A stretch of DNA of 33,695 nucleotides from an uncultured Lachnospiraceae bacterium (GCA_910585715.1 CAJUEX010000036.1:1-33695), one strand, 5' to 3'; positions 15,796 to 24,944 are shown, counted from the first letter of the stretch. Notes: a model not told the origin generated them from the sequence alone. Numbers and translations are program-made.

Positions 15796-16547
15796 TCCCT
15801 GTCACCTCCCATGGAAGCCAGCAGCTGCAGGATTTCATCATAGAAAAATTTTCTGTCTCCTTTGCTGTTCAACCTGCTTTGAATCTGTCCGTCCACAAGC
15901 ATATAGACCTGCTTTGCATAGCTTGCCGTATAAGCATCGTGGGTCACCATTAAAATCGTGGCTCCCTCCTCTTCATTTGCCAGCCTGAGACTGGTTAGCA
16001 ACTCCTTACTGGACTTGGAGTCAAGGGCTCCGGTAGGCTCATCCGCAAAAATAATCTCAGGCTGTGTAATCAATGCCCTTGCGCTGGCTCCTCTCTGCTT
16101 CTGTCCTCCCGACAGCTGCCATGGATACTTTTTCAAATGAGGCTTCAACCCGAACAGCTCCGCCATCCGCTCCACCTTTTCCAATATCACCCTGCTCTTT
16201 TCTCCATTTAAAGAAAGAGGCAGAGCAATATTATCCTGCAGGGTCATATTATCAAGCAGATTATATTCCTGAAAAATAAACCCGATCTTATCCCTCCTCA
16301 AAATGGACAACAACTTATTATCCGCCCTTGTAACATCCTTCCCATCCAGAATAATCTGCCCCCTTGTGGGCTTATCCAGCGTGGAAAGCATATTCAACAA
16401 CGTAGACTTCCCCGCCCCGCTGGGCCCCATAACGGCAATAAAGTCCTTCTCATAAATATCAAGACTGATTCCCTTCAACACAGCAGTTTCATATTCCCTC
16501 CTGCCAAAGCCCTTTACCAAATCCTTTACCTCTACTATTTTTCTCAT
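15792..16547 (-). CDS. BceA-type ABC transporter ATP-binding protein
   Basis: 251-aa ATPase. Walker A GPSGAGKST is at 41-49, the Q-loop Gln at about 93 (GFIFQEYNLL), signature LSGGQKQR at 145-152, Walker B IIFADE at 165-170, and the switch His in MVTHD. The start at 16547 follows AGGAGG; an upstream in-frame extension to 16640 lies in the palindromic repeat. The signature is followed by GASARAL rather than the usual VASARAL, a minor change. It powers the permease encoded downstream. A 522-nt gap occupied by a large palindrome separates it from the histidine kinase gene, unusual for a bce locus, so it may have its own promoter or be subject to attenuation. Confidence 0.92.
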   Translation of the reverse strand: MRKIVEVKDLVKGFGRREYETAVLKGISLDIYEKDFIAVMGPSGAGKSTLLNMLSTLDKPTRGQIILDGKDVTRADNKLLSILRRDKIGFIFQEYNLLDNMTLQDNIALPLSLNGEKSRVILEKVERMAELFGLKPHLKKYPWQLSGGQKQRGASARALITQPEIIFADEPTGALDSKSSKELLTSLRLANEEEGATILMVTHDAYTASYAKQVYMLVDGQIQSRLNSKGDRKFFYDEILQLLASMGGDRE

Positions 16548-16594
16548 GAAGCTCCTCCTTACTTCGCCTGCCAATACCGGCACTTTCTTTCTCT

Positions 16595-16981
16595 GTAACA
16601 GACAGTCCGCGCTGCCTCGGAATAGGGATTGGATTTGCATGGACAGGAGAGCCGGCAGACCCGAACCGGCAGACCGGGAAGGATATTAGACGGATGCGCT
16701 GCCCTGATTTTACTGCCGTTTTTCCTTAACAGCTTGTTCAAGCCCCAGGGAAAAATTGCCACGGATGGCAATTTTAGGAATATTGCGGCATGGACGCCGC
16801 TATATTCCGGCCCGGACGGTATAAACAACTAAAACCAAGCTGTTTAGGAAAACCGGCAGTAAAATCACAGCAGCGCATCCGTCTAATATCCTTCCGGGGC
16901 TGCTGCTTCGGCTCTGCCGGCTCCCATGCCCATGCAAATCCAATCCCTATTCCGAGACTCCCGAAACCGTTATTCTGTTAC
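16595..16981. repeat. Large palindromic repeat with 121-bp arms (copy D)
   Basis: The arms 16616-16736 and 16836-16956 align end to end with about 12 mismatches in 121 bp; the first 27 bp are perfect. The element is bounded by GTAACAG (16595-16601) and CTGTTAC (16975-16981), as in copy B. The 99-nt loop has two hairpins: a perfect 10-bp stem AAAATTGCCA/TGGCAATTTT (about 16752-16775) and GGAATAT-GCGGC/GCCGC-TATATTCC (about 16777-16808). The CCAATCCCTRTTCCG segment is shared with copy 0 at the window start. It lies between the bceS and bceA genes on the transcribed strand. No coding potential beyond short shadow frames. Confidence 0.9.
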
Positions 16982-17051
16982 ATAAAAAAGCTTAGCAGGA
17001 TTTCTATAAAAAATCCTTACATCCATGTTACAGTCTCCCGTTTTATGTAAC
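16977..17051 (-). promoter_or_regulatory. Inverted repeat after the histidine kinase gene
   Basis: GTTACATAAAA (16977-16987) and TTTTATGTAAC (17041-17051) are perfect 11-bp arms. Inside, on the minus strand, AGGATTT...AAATCCT forms a stem followed by a T-rich stretch (GCTTTTTTATG), resembling a terminator or attenuator between bceS and the copy D palindrome. It begins 19 nt after the kinase stop. Confidence 0.5.
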
Positions 17052-17069
17052 AAAAATGCAAGGTTTTTC

Positions 17070-18068
17070 TCAGTCCATTATAAAATAATCCGTATTCCCC
17101 TGAAAATAAAGCTCAAACCGTGTTCCTTCCCCTCTTTCGGATTCCACCCGGATTTCAATCCGCAAAAGACGGGCAATCTTTTTCACAAAATAAAGCCCCA
17201 TTCCCGTAGAACGATAATCCCCTTTTCTTAAATTGCTCCCCACGTAACCCTTATCAAACAAATACGGAAGCTCTTCCCTGTCTATGCCAATGCCCTTATC
17301 CTCCACCCAGAAAACCACCTCTTCCCCTGACAGCTTTTTCCCGCCAAAAAACAATGCGGGCTCTTCCCTTCTATATTTTATAGAGTTGCCAATGAGCTGG
17401 TCCAACAAATATACAAGCCACCTTCTGTCGCTGTATACAAACAACCCTTCCAGCTCCATTTCTATTTGAAAATGCTCTTTAATCAGAAAATAGGACTGGT
17501 TTTTCATGGACTCCATAACCGCATCCTTAAGCATGAGCTTTTCAAATCTGGTGTCATACTGAGGACTGCTTAATTTCCCGTTCATGACGATTCTGTTCAT
17601 AAGCTGTCCAAGCCGTTCCAGCTGCTCCTGCATTTCTTCCTTAAGCTCACTGTCCGGATTCCTTTCATTCATAAGCTTTAAGGCAGACAAGGGCAGCTTG
17701 GTTTCATGAACCCATCTTGTCATATACTCCGTCTGTTCCCTGATTTCATCCTGCAGGATGGATATTTCTTCTTCCTTTTCCTGCTGCCTTTTTTGAAAGA
17801 AAGCAAAAAGCCGGTTTCCCATCAGCTCCCTTTGCTCTGTTTCCTCTTCCTCCCCGCTTCTTTCCATGATTTCTCCCAGCCGCTTCCATCTCTCATAATC
17901 ATTCTTTCCCCAAAAGACTGCTGCCAGCACATATATCATATCAAAATAAAGCAAATCCATCACATACACATTAGTCCCGCAAATAAATCCAAAATAAACA
18001 TTGATAAATAGAAAAAGTCCCGCCTGCAGGAATAGAAGAGCCTTTCTTTCCTTTATATAATCCATCAT
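17070..18068 (-). CDS. BceS-type intramembrane-sensing histidine kinase
   Basis: 332-aa sensor kinase with two closely spaced N-terminal transmembrane helices (about 10-30 and 35-55) and almost no extracellular loop, the hallmark of BceS-like kinases that sense through their ABC transporter. Phospho-acceptor His121 lies in RWVHETKLPL; the ATPase domain shows an N-box (LIGNSIKYR), G1 (VEDKGIGID) and G2 (GMGLYFVKK). A longer frame to 18122 exists, but the ATG at 18066-18068 overlaps the regulator's TGA (ATGA) and gives the family-typical N-terminus (MMDYIKERK). It should phosphorylate the regulator encoded just upstream. It is followed by a large non-coding structured region before the ATPase gene. 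Confidence 0.93.
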   Translation of the reverse strand: MMDYIKERKALLFLQAGLFLFINVYFGFICGTNVYVMDLLYFDMIYVLAAVFWGKNDYERWKRLGEIMERSGEEEETEQRELMGNRLFAFFQKRQQEKEEEISILQDEIREQTEYMTRWVHETKLPLSALKLMNERNPDSELKEEMQEQLERLGQLMNRIVMNGKLSSPQYDTRFEKLMLKDAVMESMKNQSYFLIKEHFQIEMELEGLFVYSDRRWLVYLLDQLIGNSIKYRREEPALFFGGKKLSGEEVVFWVEDKGIGIDREELPYLFDKGYVGSNLRKGDYRSTGMGLYFVKKIARLLRIEIRVESERGEGTRFELYFQGNTDYFIMD

Positions 18069-18736
18069 TTTATATAATATCCCATTCCCTTTTTCGTCCG
18101 TATCACATCCAGACCGCCGCATACACCGGAAAGCTTTGCCCTTAGCCTTGACACCAGAACAGTCAGCGAGGCATCTGTAACAAATTCATCTGTATTCCAT
18201 AAATGCTGCATAAGCTTTTCCCTGCTTACCACGCTGCCTTTTTGTGCCAGCAGCGCCGTCATGATTTTCCCTTCCGATTTCGTCAGCTCCACTGACTTGT
18301 CTCCGCATACAAATACGCCCTTCCCATTGTCATAATACATATCCTCCCCTATATACTCCCTGTCCTGGGATTTATATTCATAGGTCCTTCTTAACATGGA
18401 ACGAATCTTCACCAGCAAAAGCTCCGGGTCAAAGGGCTTTTCCATATAATCATCCCCGCCGGAAGCCATTGCCATCACCTTGTCCCCGTTCTGGTCCCTG
18501 CTGGATAAAAACAAAACAGGCACCATAGAGCTTTCCCTGATTTTCTCACACCAGTAAAATCCATCATAATAAGGCAGGTTGATATCCATTAACACAAGAG
18601 CCGGCTCATATTCCCTGCACTCCTCATCGATTTTGGAAAAATCCAGCGGCGCCTTAGCCGGAAATCCCCATCTTTCGCACAACAGGATAAGTTCCCTGGC
18701 AAGCGCCTTATCATCCTCCACAACAAATAACTTCAC
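18065..18736 (-). CDS. BceR-type response regulator (OmpR family)
   Basis: 223-aa regulator. Receiver acidic residues ED8-D9, phospho-acceptor Asp51 (LVLMDINLP) and Lys100 (DYMEKPFD), then a winged-helix DNA-binding domain with SVELTKSEGKIMTALL and TKKGMGYYIK. The best start is GTG at 18734-18736, preceded by GGGAG at 7 nt; the frame to 18784 has no equally good site. Overlap of 4 nt with the kinase start indicates coupling. It should activate the ABC genes on peptide stress. First gene of the bceRS-bceAB run; no strong promoter was found just upstream. Confidence 0.93.
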   Translation of the reverse strand: MKLFVVEDDKALARELILLCERWGFPAKAPLDFSKIDEECREYEPALVLMDINLPYYDGFYWCEKIRESSMVPVLFLSSRDQNGDKVMAMASGGDDYMEKPFDPELLLVKIRSMLRRTYEYKSQDREYIGEDMYYDNGKGVFVCGDKSVELTKSEGKIMTALLAQKGSVVSREKLMQHLWNTDEFVTDASLTVLVSRLRAKLSGVCGGLDVIRTKKGMGYYIK

Positions 18737-19215
18737 ATTATCACTCCCTATGCCGTAAGGAAATCCATGTCCCGCCTGAAACAATTTATAATCTACAGGC
18801 TTTATTTTTCGAAACTCTACATGGGCATAAAATGTATTAAAAACAGAAGTCAGAATTTTGGTAAGTTAAATCTGTCCATTATCGTAATTAATTATAATGC
18901 GGTTAAACTGCTCCCAAAAATTTTGATGTTCTTTAAGTATTCCCCTAATCGCTTTTGATATTTTCGCCGTCAATTTAATTACATCCAGATATTCATCTTT
19001 CCTTATTTTGGCACAAACATAATAAAATTCAATTTTCGGGTAAAATTAAATAATGCATTAAGAAGCCTTTTTCGTTCTTCCAAAAAGAAGCGGTTTACGA
19101 GCCCCCCAAACAATACAGTATCCGGAAGAAGTATTATCTTTTTAAAAGATATGGACTGAATACTTTAAAGGACGAAAGCAATCGTCCGCTTGTCGTGTTT
19201 TATTCCTCCACAACA
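18737..19215. other. Non-coding stretch between bceR and the MATE gene
   Basis: No convincing gene. Small frames are present on both strands, including a minus-strand start-less run of about 45 codons (around 18990-19130) that has no ribosome site. A small hairpin GGACGA...TCGTCC lies near 19168-19185. The region is AT-rich and ends at the MATE promoter. Confidence 0.4.
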
Positions 19216-19244
19216 TTGACATGTTTCCGTCTTCAGACTATAAT
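19216..19244 (+). promoter_or_regulatory. Perfect-consensus sigma-A promoter of the MATE gene
   Basis: TTGACA (19216-19221), exactly 17 nt, TATAAT (19239-19244): full consensus. It implies strong expression unless repressed, with an untranslated leader of about 100 nt before the ATG at 19353. Confidence 0.85.
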
Positions 19245-19352
19245 CAACTTATTTGCAATTGGACTTAATTAGAAAATCAGCACTATTACACGCTGCAGTC
19301 CATATCCGAATTTCAATCCAAGTAAAAACACATTAGAAAGGTTTCATATCAA

Positions 19353-20720
19353 ATGCAGAAAAACGATGAAAGATTGGGAACGGCTCCTTTAGGGAGGCTG
19401 ATGTTAAGTATGGCTCTGCCGGCGGTAGCAGCACAAATCATCAACGTACTTTATAATATCGTGGACAGAATCTATATCGGACATATTGCCGGTTATGGAG
19501 AACTGGCGCTGACCGGAGTTGGAATTACCGCCCCGATTTTGACAGTTATATCTGCATTCAGCGCATTTGCCGGAATGGGAGGCGCTCCGCAGGCTTCCAT
19601 ACAATTAGGAAAAAAAAATTATGAGCGGGCAGAACAGATTCTTGGCAGCAGTGTGGCAATGCTCCTGTTATTTTCTGCCGCATTGACCATTTTGTTCCAA
19701 ATATTCAAAACGCCGGTTTTATATTTATTTGGCGCCAGTGATAATACGATTGTTTATGCACAACAGTATATTACGATTTATCTGACAGGAACTGTATTTG
19801 TCCAGTTTTCCCTTGGGCTGAATACGTATATCAGCGGTCAGGGGAATTCAAAAGTAGCAATGTTTTCCGTTCTTCTCGGCGCAGTGACCAATATTATATT
19901 AGACCCCATATTCATTTTTGGATTTCAAATGGGTGTGCGCGGCGCAGCACTTGCCACAGTTATTTCCCAGGCGCTAAGTGCTTCCTGGGTGGTACATTTT
20001 CTCACATCCTCTAAGAGTGTAATACGAATCCGAAAAAAATGTATTCGTTTAGATAAAAAAACGGTGACGGGCATTGCAGCACTGGGTATTTCCCCATTTA
20101 TTATGCAAAGTACGGAAAGTCTCGTGATGATTACGCTTAATTCCGGCCTGCAGAAATATGGCGGAGACATGTATGTGGGTACAATGTCCATTATGAACAG
20201 TATCATGCAGTTGATTGTCATACCGGTGCAAGGCGTCTCCCAGGGCGTTCAGCCGATTATGAGTTACAATTACGGTGCCGGAAATCTGGAACGGGTGAAA
20301 TCCACTTTTTTCCGCATGATAATTGTATGTCTGACGGGAACCCTTGTATTTGGCGGGCTGGCAGTACTGAAACCAGAAATTTATGCACAGCTGTTTAGCA
20401 ACAACAATGAGCTGGTTACTCTCACATGTCAGTATATGCCGGTATATTTTTTGATGATTACAATTTTCGGTATACAAATGGGATGCCAGACTACATTTCT
20501 GGCACTGGAACAGGCAAAGGTATCATTATTTATTGCAATGCTGAGGAAAGTCATACTTTTGATTCCTCTTGCTATTATATTGCCCGGATTCATGGGGATA
20601 AAAGGAATCTACTGGGCAGAGCCGGCGGCAGATTTTATTTCTGTTACCGTTACGGTAATTCTGTTTTGGTTTATGGCGAAGAAAATCTTCCGCCAAAGCA
20701 ACAGCAGCCGGAATGCATGA
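19353..20720 (+). CDS. MATE-family multidrug/sodium antiporter
   Basis: 455-aa inner-membrane exporter with 12 hydrophobic segments in two six-helix halves. Family-typical features are the N-terminal LMLSMALPAVAAQIINVLYN followed by VDRIYIGH, the GVRGAALATVISQ segment and PIMSYNYGAGN opening the second half. It exports cationic or other small toxic compounds using a Na+ or H+ gradient; the substrate is unknown. An AGAAAGG site precedes the ATG, and a perfect promoter lies 109 nt upstream. It stands alone, convergent with the serine hydrolase, and next to the bce resistance module. Confidence 0.93.
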   Translation: MQKNDERLGTAPLGRLMLSMALPAVAAQIINVLYNIVDRIYIGHIAGYGELALTGVGITAPILTVISAFSAFAGMGGAPQASIQLGKKNYERAEQILGSSVAMLLLFSAALTILFQIFKTPVLYLFGASDNTIVYAQQYITIYLTGTVFVQFSLGLNTYISGQGNSKVAMFSVLLGAVTNIILDPIFIFGFQMGVRGAALATVISQALSASWVVHFLTSSKSVIRIRKKCIRLDKKTVTGIAALGISPFIMQSTESLVMITLNSGLQKYGGDMYVGTMSIMNSIMQLIVIPVQGVSQGVQPIMSYNYGAGNLERVKSTFFRMIIVCLTGTLVFGGLAVLKPEIYAQLFSNNNELVTLTCQYMPVYFLMITIFGIQMGCQTTFLALEQAKVSLFIAMLRKVILLIPLAIILPGFMGIKGIYWAEPAADFISVTVTVILFWFMAKKIFRQSNSSRNA

Positions 20721-20727
20721 AGCACTA

Positions 20728-20919
20728 TCATTTTCCCCCATAGCAATTCTCCCATTGAATAAATTTTGATATTAAAAAGTGATTCATGCATTGTTCTGCG
20801 CTATGTCCGGCTATGCCTCCATTTGTTACGGTAACGATTTTTATGTTTTCCGAAAGCACGTGCATTGATTCATAATTATGGTCCTTTGACAGACCGATAT
20901 CCCGGGCGGGCAGGCATAT
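20728..20919 (-). pseudogene. Start-less 63-codon frame, possible gene remnant
   Basis: Minus-strand frame ICLPARDIGLSKDHNYESMH, then VLSENIKIVTVTNGGIAGHS, ending WENCYGGK. It has no start codon at its upstream end, and its composition looks protein-like rather than random. It could be the 3' end of a lost gene. I do not recognise the family. Low confidence. Confidence 0.22.
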
Positions 20920-20946
20920 TTATCTGATTATCAACGTATTGCCGCA

Positions 20947-22791
20947 TCATACTGCCCAGAACTGATACATATTCCAGTACAGGCTTACCACAAGAAATAC
21001 AAACAGGAAAAAAACCGTTATTGCGTATTTTACTTTCTTTCTGACTGGCTGTTTCATTTTTTTCAGGTTGAAAACCATACTGCCTGCCATTGTCAGCATC
21101 AAAATCCCCATCACGGCGCTTAGGGCAAATTGCCAGATGTAATGGGTGCTGGGAGCATAGGTGGAAATCCGGACTGCAATAACGCCTAAATTCACAAGCC
21201 ATAGCAGAATCAGCCCGCAGGCCGCATAATTCCATCTATCAAAAGGATTTTTTTCCAAAGAACTTCCCTGTTTCTTTTTCCGAATCCGTAACAATGGACT
21301 TACAATGCAGCCTCCGGCAAGACAAGTGGAAAGTGCATATATGGCGCCTGCCGCAGCAAGCAAAGGCAGCACTATAATCGGCAGATACTGAGCCGGGGAC
21401 AGCTTCAGGGTATCTCCATAAGAAGACACGATTTTTTCCACTCCCTGACTGTTATCATAGACCCAGAAATCCTCCAGGTCGCTTTCCTCCATAACGTAAA
21501 AACCCATGCTGTAAATAGATAGCGGTCCTTTTAAAATGGTGCGGGCGCTTCTGAAAAATCCTTTTGGCACCTGTTTATTGTACCCTGCCAGCTCTGAATC
21601 CTCAAAGCTTCCAAAAACCAGTTCCAGCATGTCATAATTGAATATTGTTTCATTCTGCTGATTGGTCATAACCACTACTCCAACGCCGCTTTTTGGGTCA
21701 AATATCAGATTGGAGGAACAACCGGCGGTATTTCCGCCGTGCCCCATAACCGATACTCCAAACTCCTGCGTCCAGAAGCCGTGGCAGTTTAGCGGAATAT
21801 CCGTGTCTCCATAGCAGGAGGTGGCAGAAAGCATTTCAGAAAGTGTTTCCTCTTTTTCAAACAAAGGGCAGCTTTCTCCTTCTTCTGGAAGCAATGACCG
21901 GGCAAATAAGGAAAAATCTTCTAAAGTAGAAGTGCACATTCCTGCCGGATAAAGAGAAATGCAATAAAAGCAGTTTCCCATTGGTTTTCCATCAGCGCTA
22001 TAGCACATAAGCTCTTTCCGCTTTTCTTTTACCCATTCATTATCAGAAAGGTCCGGCCTGATTGCCGTATGCTCCATGCCAAGCTTTTCAAAAATATGCT
22101 CTCTTGCATATTCATCAAAGGACTGTCCGGTTATAAACTCCACTATGTACGCTGCCAGCCCAACTCCCCAGTTAGAGTATGCGGTTACTGTCCCCGGCTC
22201 ATAAACCTGTTCCGGCTCATGGAGCTTCAACTGTTCTCCTAAGGACAGAACATTTTTTGAATCCTCCACAAACAAGTCCGTCAGCATTTCCTGAAAGCCT
22301 CCGTTGTGATTCATTAAATTCAGCATTGTGACAGATGTGTCGTAATTTAAATTAGTTAAAAAGTTTTCCGGCAGATAGGTACGGATATCCGCCTCTAAAT
22401 CAATCCTTCCCTGCTCCATTAGCTGCATAACGCTTATCCATACTAAAGTCTTTGTGGCGGAGCCCCATTCAAATACATTCTCTTTCTCTGTGGGCGTTTG
22501 GTTTTCTAAATCCACGTAGCCGAAATAATTTTGATAGATTACATCATTTCTGTCAAAAACCTCTACCGCCATGGCAGCGCCGGTTTCTTCATGCTCTTTG
22601 GCAAATGATTCTATCTGACTGCCGATTTCATCGTAGCTAACACCTGACGGCAATGTCTTTTTTTCGCCGGCAGCACACACAGGCGTTATATTGCCCATAA
22701 AAAGTCCAACAGCAAGCAGGCAGGCAAAAATCTGTTTTCCAGTGCTTGAATAAAAAATCACTCCGTTCTTTCGTTCCTTTGTCTTTTTCAT
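20947..22791 (-). CDS. Membrane-anchored serine hydrolase, class C beta-lactamase/PBP4* fold
   Basis: 614 aa. A signal-type hydrophobic segment (about 20-40) exports the enzyme. The catalytic domain (about 50-400) has SxxK as SATK at 111-114, YxN as YSN at 205-207 and HGG at 351-353, the triad of class C beta-lactamases and low-molecular-weight penicillin-binding-like esterases. The C-terminal part (about 455-614) adds four or five transmembrane segments, so the active domain sits outside, anchored in the membrane, like FmtA/PbpE-type proteins with a membrane tail. Likely acts on cell-wall or teichoic-acid D-alanyl esters, or on small peptides; the substrate is not determined. An AAAGGA site precedes the ATG. 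It lies downstream of the ECF sigma/anti-sigma pair on the same strand and could be one of its targets. Confidence 0.88.
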   Translation of the reverse strand: MKKTKERKNGVIFYSSTGKQIFACLLAVGLFMGNITPVCAAGEKKTLPSGVSYDEIGSQIESFAKEHEETGAAMAVEVFDRNDVIYQNYFGYVDLENQTPTEKENVFEWGSATKTLVWISVMQLMEQGRIDLEADIRTYLPENFLTNLNYDTSVTMLNLMNHNGGFQEMLTDLFVEDSKNVLSLGEQLKLHEPEQVYEPGTVTAYSNWGVGLAAYIVEFITGQSFDEYAREHIFEKLGMEHTAIRPDLSDNEWVKEKRKELMCYSADGKPMGNCFYCISLYPAGMCTSTLEDFSLFARSLLPEEGESCPLFEKEETLSEMLSATSCYGDTDIPLNCHGFWTQEFGVSVMGHGGNTAGCSSNLIFDPKSGVGVVVMTNQQNETIFNYDMLELVFGSFEDSELAGYNKQVPKGFFRSARTILKGPLSIYSMGFYVMEESDLEDFWVYDNSQGVEKIVSSYGDTLKLSPAQYLPIIVLPLLAAAGAIYALSTCLAGGCIVSPLLRIRKKKQGSSLEKNPFDRWNYAACGLILLWLVNLGVIAVRISTYAPSTHYIWQFALSAVMGILMLTMAGSMVFNLKKMKQPVRKKVKYAITVFFLFVFLVVSLYWNMYQFWAV

Positions 22792-23201
22792 ATTATTTTT
22801 CCTTTCGTTTCATTCCGGTATTTTACAGAAAATGATTTATTAAAAGCCTTTGTTACCTATAACGGAAATATAAGGAAAAATACTTCAAAAAATATTTTTT
22901 TAAGTAACGTTTACCCTGGCATATTCTGCGAAATTTACCCAAACCATTATTAAATTATTCTAAGATTGCGGTTTCTGGGGAAATGAGCCGGAAAACAGCA
23001 TTACTTTTGTCGTCAAACAAAACTGTGCGTTATAAGGATTCTCCTTACAAAAAGCTTCCCAAGGGCAATTATTACATTAAGATTTATTCCTTGAATTGGA
23101 AATAGCCCATAAGCACTATAGCCGGGATGATATGCTTCATCCCCGCTATTATTTTCGTCTAATTTGTCCTGAAATCCTATTTTCCAATTCCTTTACCGTC
23201 C
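22792..23201. other. Non-coding stretch between serine hydrolase and anti-sigma genes
   Basis: No gene supported. It contains a hairpin at 23118-23149 (ATAGCCGGGATG paired with CATCCCCGCTAT, 8-nt loop) close to the anti-sigma stop, probably a transcript-end structure although the T-run is poor, and a small palindrome TAAGGA-TTC-TCCTTA at 23033-23047. A promoter for the hydrolase presumably lies near 22800-22900 (AT-rich), but no clear boxes were found. Confidence 0.4.
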
Positions 23202-24407
23202 CTACCGAATTGGCACTGTATATATATATATTGCCTTTTCTTCCTCTGCCAAAGCAAGCAGCTCTGCTTTATCCGCCACTATTGCAAAACCATTTAATTG
23301 CAGACCATCCTTTTTTACCAATTCTATCATACGATTATAATCCACTGACATTTCCTCCCCCATCATTTTCAGAAAACGTTTTTGCTGGCTCATATATTTC
23401 AATATGCTTAAGAAATGGGTCTTTGCTTCCTCTTTATCCGGAACCTTATATGGAATGTCCGGATAAGCTAAACCCGGATATTCTTTTTCATCATAGCACA
23501 TGCTATAACTATCCGTATATGTCATAAATCCAATATTATATGTGGGCAGAGTTCCATATTCATCCTCCAAATATACGCTGCACCAGGGGTCTGAAAGTTC
23601 CATGGTTTCAAACCATTTCATAAATTCTTCATAATCTGTAACCTTGTCCAGTGTTACATAGGCAATATAATAATCCTTATCATCCAACTTCTGTAATTCC
23701 GCCTTTGCCTCCTCTGCCGTACCTGCCGGCCCGCCATATTCCATTTCTCCGCTCTCTTCATTTGCATAAGAAGTAAAAGGGAGCCCCTCTGTTCCCTCTG
23801 TCCTCATAAATACGTTCTGCACAGGCCTTTTAATCACATTCGTATCATAAAGAATCATATTGTTTTTATTTATTTTTCCTGACAAATCGGTAAAGACTCC
23901 ATTTATGGATGTCTCCTGCTTAATGCAAATATCATATTTCCCATATCCAAGGTCATCCACCTCTACCCTGCTTCTATAATATCCCGGCACGAACAGTTCC
24001 GTATAAACAGCCATGTCCATGCTGATTTGATTTGTCTTTCTCCCATTTGACTGATTTTCTCCTATAACTTTTCCGGGGTCATAATAAAATAGGGAGACAA
24101 ATCCCGGCAGTGCAAAAACTATCATAAGAACAATTATCAGCACAACAGCGCCAATTGTCACTCCCATTTTTATAAATGCCCTTTTTATGGACCGGTTTAT
24201 CATTTTTAAAAAGTAATTGTCCTGCTCTGCTTCCACTCCTTCTTCTTCATTATTTTCTTCCCTGAACTCCATGCCCGGTATTGTATCTTCTTCAAACAGA
24301 TACTCACTTATGGCATTCTGTTTTTCAATATCCGCTTCTACCTCTTTTTGTTTTTCTTCCTCCAGCTTCCCCTGCTTATATAATTTCAAAATTTCACGAT
24401 ATGTCAT
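23202..24407 (-). CDS. Anti-sigma factor with membrane anchor (Sigma_reg_N/C type)
   Basis: 401 aa from the ATG at 24405-24407 (MTYREILKLYKQGKLEEEKQ). The cytoplasmic N-terminal part (1-75) should bind the sigma factor, one transmembrane helix follows (about 83-108, GAVVLIIVLMIVFALPG), and a large extracytoplasmic domain (110-401) resembles the 'sigma factor regulator' N- and C-terminal domain families. An alternative ATG lies 6 nt upstream but is too close to the ribosome site GGAGGG. The start overlaps the sigma gene by 14 nt. It holds the sigma factor inactive until an envelope signal releases it. The HCC zinc motif of ZAS-type anti-sigmas is not present. Confidence 0.82.
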   Translation of the reverse strand: MTYREILKLYKQGKLEEEKQKEVEADIEKQNAISEYLFEEDTIPGMEFREENNEEEGVEAEQDNYFLKMINRSIKRAFIKMGVTIGAVVLIIVLMIVFALPGFVSLFYYDPGKVIGENQSNGRKTNQISMDMAVYTELFVPGYYRSRVEVDDLGYGKYDICIKQETSINGVFTDLSGKINKNNMILYDTNVIKRPVQNVFMRTEGTEGLPFTSYANEESGEMEYGGPAGTAEEAKAELQKLDDKDYYIAYVTLDKVTDYEEFMKWFETMELSDPWCSVYLEDEYGTLPTYNIGFMTYTDSYSMCYDEKEYPGLAYPDIPYKVPDKEEAKTHFLSILKYMSQQKRFLKMMGEEMSVDYNRMIELVKKDGLQLNGFAIVADKAELLALAEEEKAIYIYTVPIR

Positions 24408-24897
24408 ATCCATGTCCCTCCATATATGATTTTAATTGTCTTTTTCCACGATATGCCTTTACCCGGATATTTTCAGGCGTTTCCTGCAATATGGCTGCAA
24501 TTTCCTTTTGGGTGAGTCCACTAAAATACTGCAGACATAAAACCTCACGTTTTGCCGGCGGCAAATGCCATAATGCCCGGTACAACATTTGTTTCTGCTC
24601 ATTTTTTATCAGCTTTTCCAGGATCGTGTTCTCATCTTCATCAGGAACCTCCCCCATTCCATCAATTGTCACATTTCTTTTCTCATGCCTCATGCTGTTT
24701 AAATATAAGTTTCTTGCCACCATATAAAGCCATGCCCTCATATTGGAATGGTCATTGGGAAGGGCCAGAATTGCCTTTAAAAAGGTTTCCTGTCTTAAAT
24801 CCTCAGCCAGTTCCCTGCTATGGCAAAGTGAAAACAGGTACAGATATATTTCCTTTTGGTATTTATGATATAACTGCCGCAACGGTTCTTTATCCAA
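24394..24897 (-). CDS. ECF-family RNA polymerase sigma factor
   Basis: 167 aa. Region 2 (about 6-72) contains YQKEIYLYLFSLCHSRELAE, DLRQETFLKA and the NMRAWLYMVARNL core-binding helix; region 4 (about 105-160) has LPPAKREVLCLQYFSGLTQK followed by EIAAILQETPENIRVKAYRG, a helix-turn-helix for the -35 box. The start is TTG at 24895-24897, 8 nt after AAGGAG, an unusual start codon that may lower expression. Co-transcribed with its anti-sigma factor. A likely autoregulated promoter lies at 24945-24973. Targets may include the envelope serine hydrolase downstream; this is inference. Confidence 0.92.
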   Translation of the reverse strand: MDKEPLRQLYHKYQKEIYLYLFSLCHSRELAEDLRQETFLKAILALPNDHSNMRAWLYMVARNLYLNSMRHEKRNVTIDGMGEVPDEDENTILEKLIKNEQKQMLYRALWHLPPAKREVLCLQYFSGLTQKEIAAILQETPENIRVKAYRGKRQLKSYMEGHGYDIS

Positions 24898-24944
24898 CTG
24901 GTATCTCCTTTCTGCATCCGTGCATTTTCAAAAGCTTCTATCAA

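Noticed and set aside
16595..16981. The large palindrome as a transposon with transposase
   Set aside because: No frame in it encodes a transposase or any recognisable protein; at most it is a non-autonomous element.
20876..21235. A 119-codon minus-strand frame at the end of the serine hydrolase
   Set aside because: It is a shadow of the membrane tail of the hydrolase in another frame.
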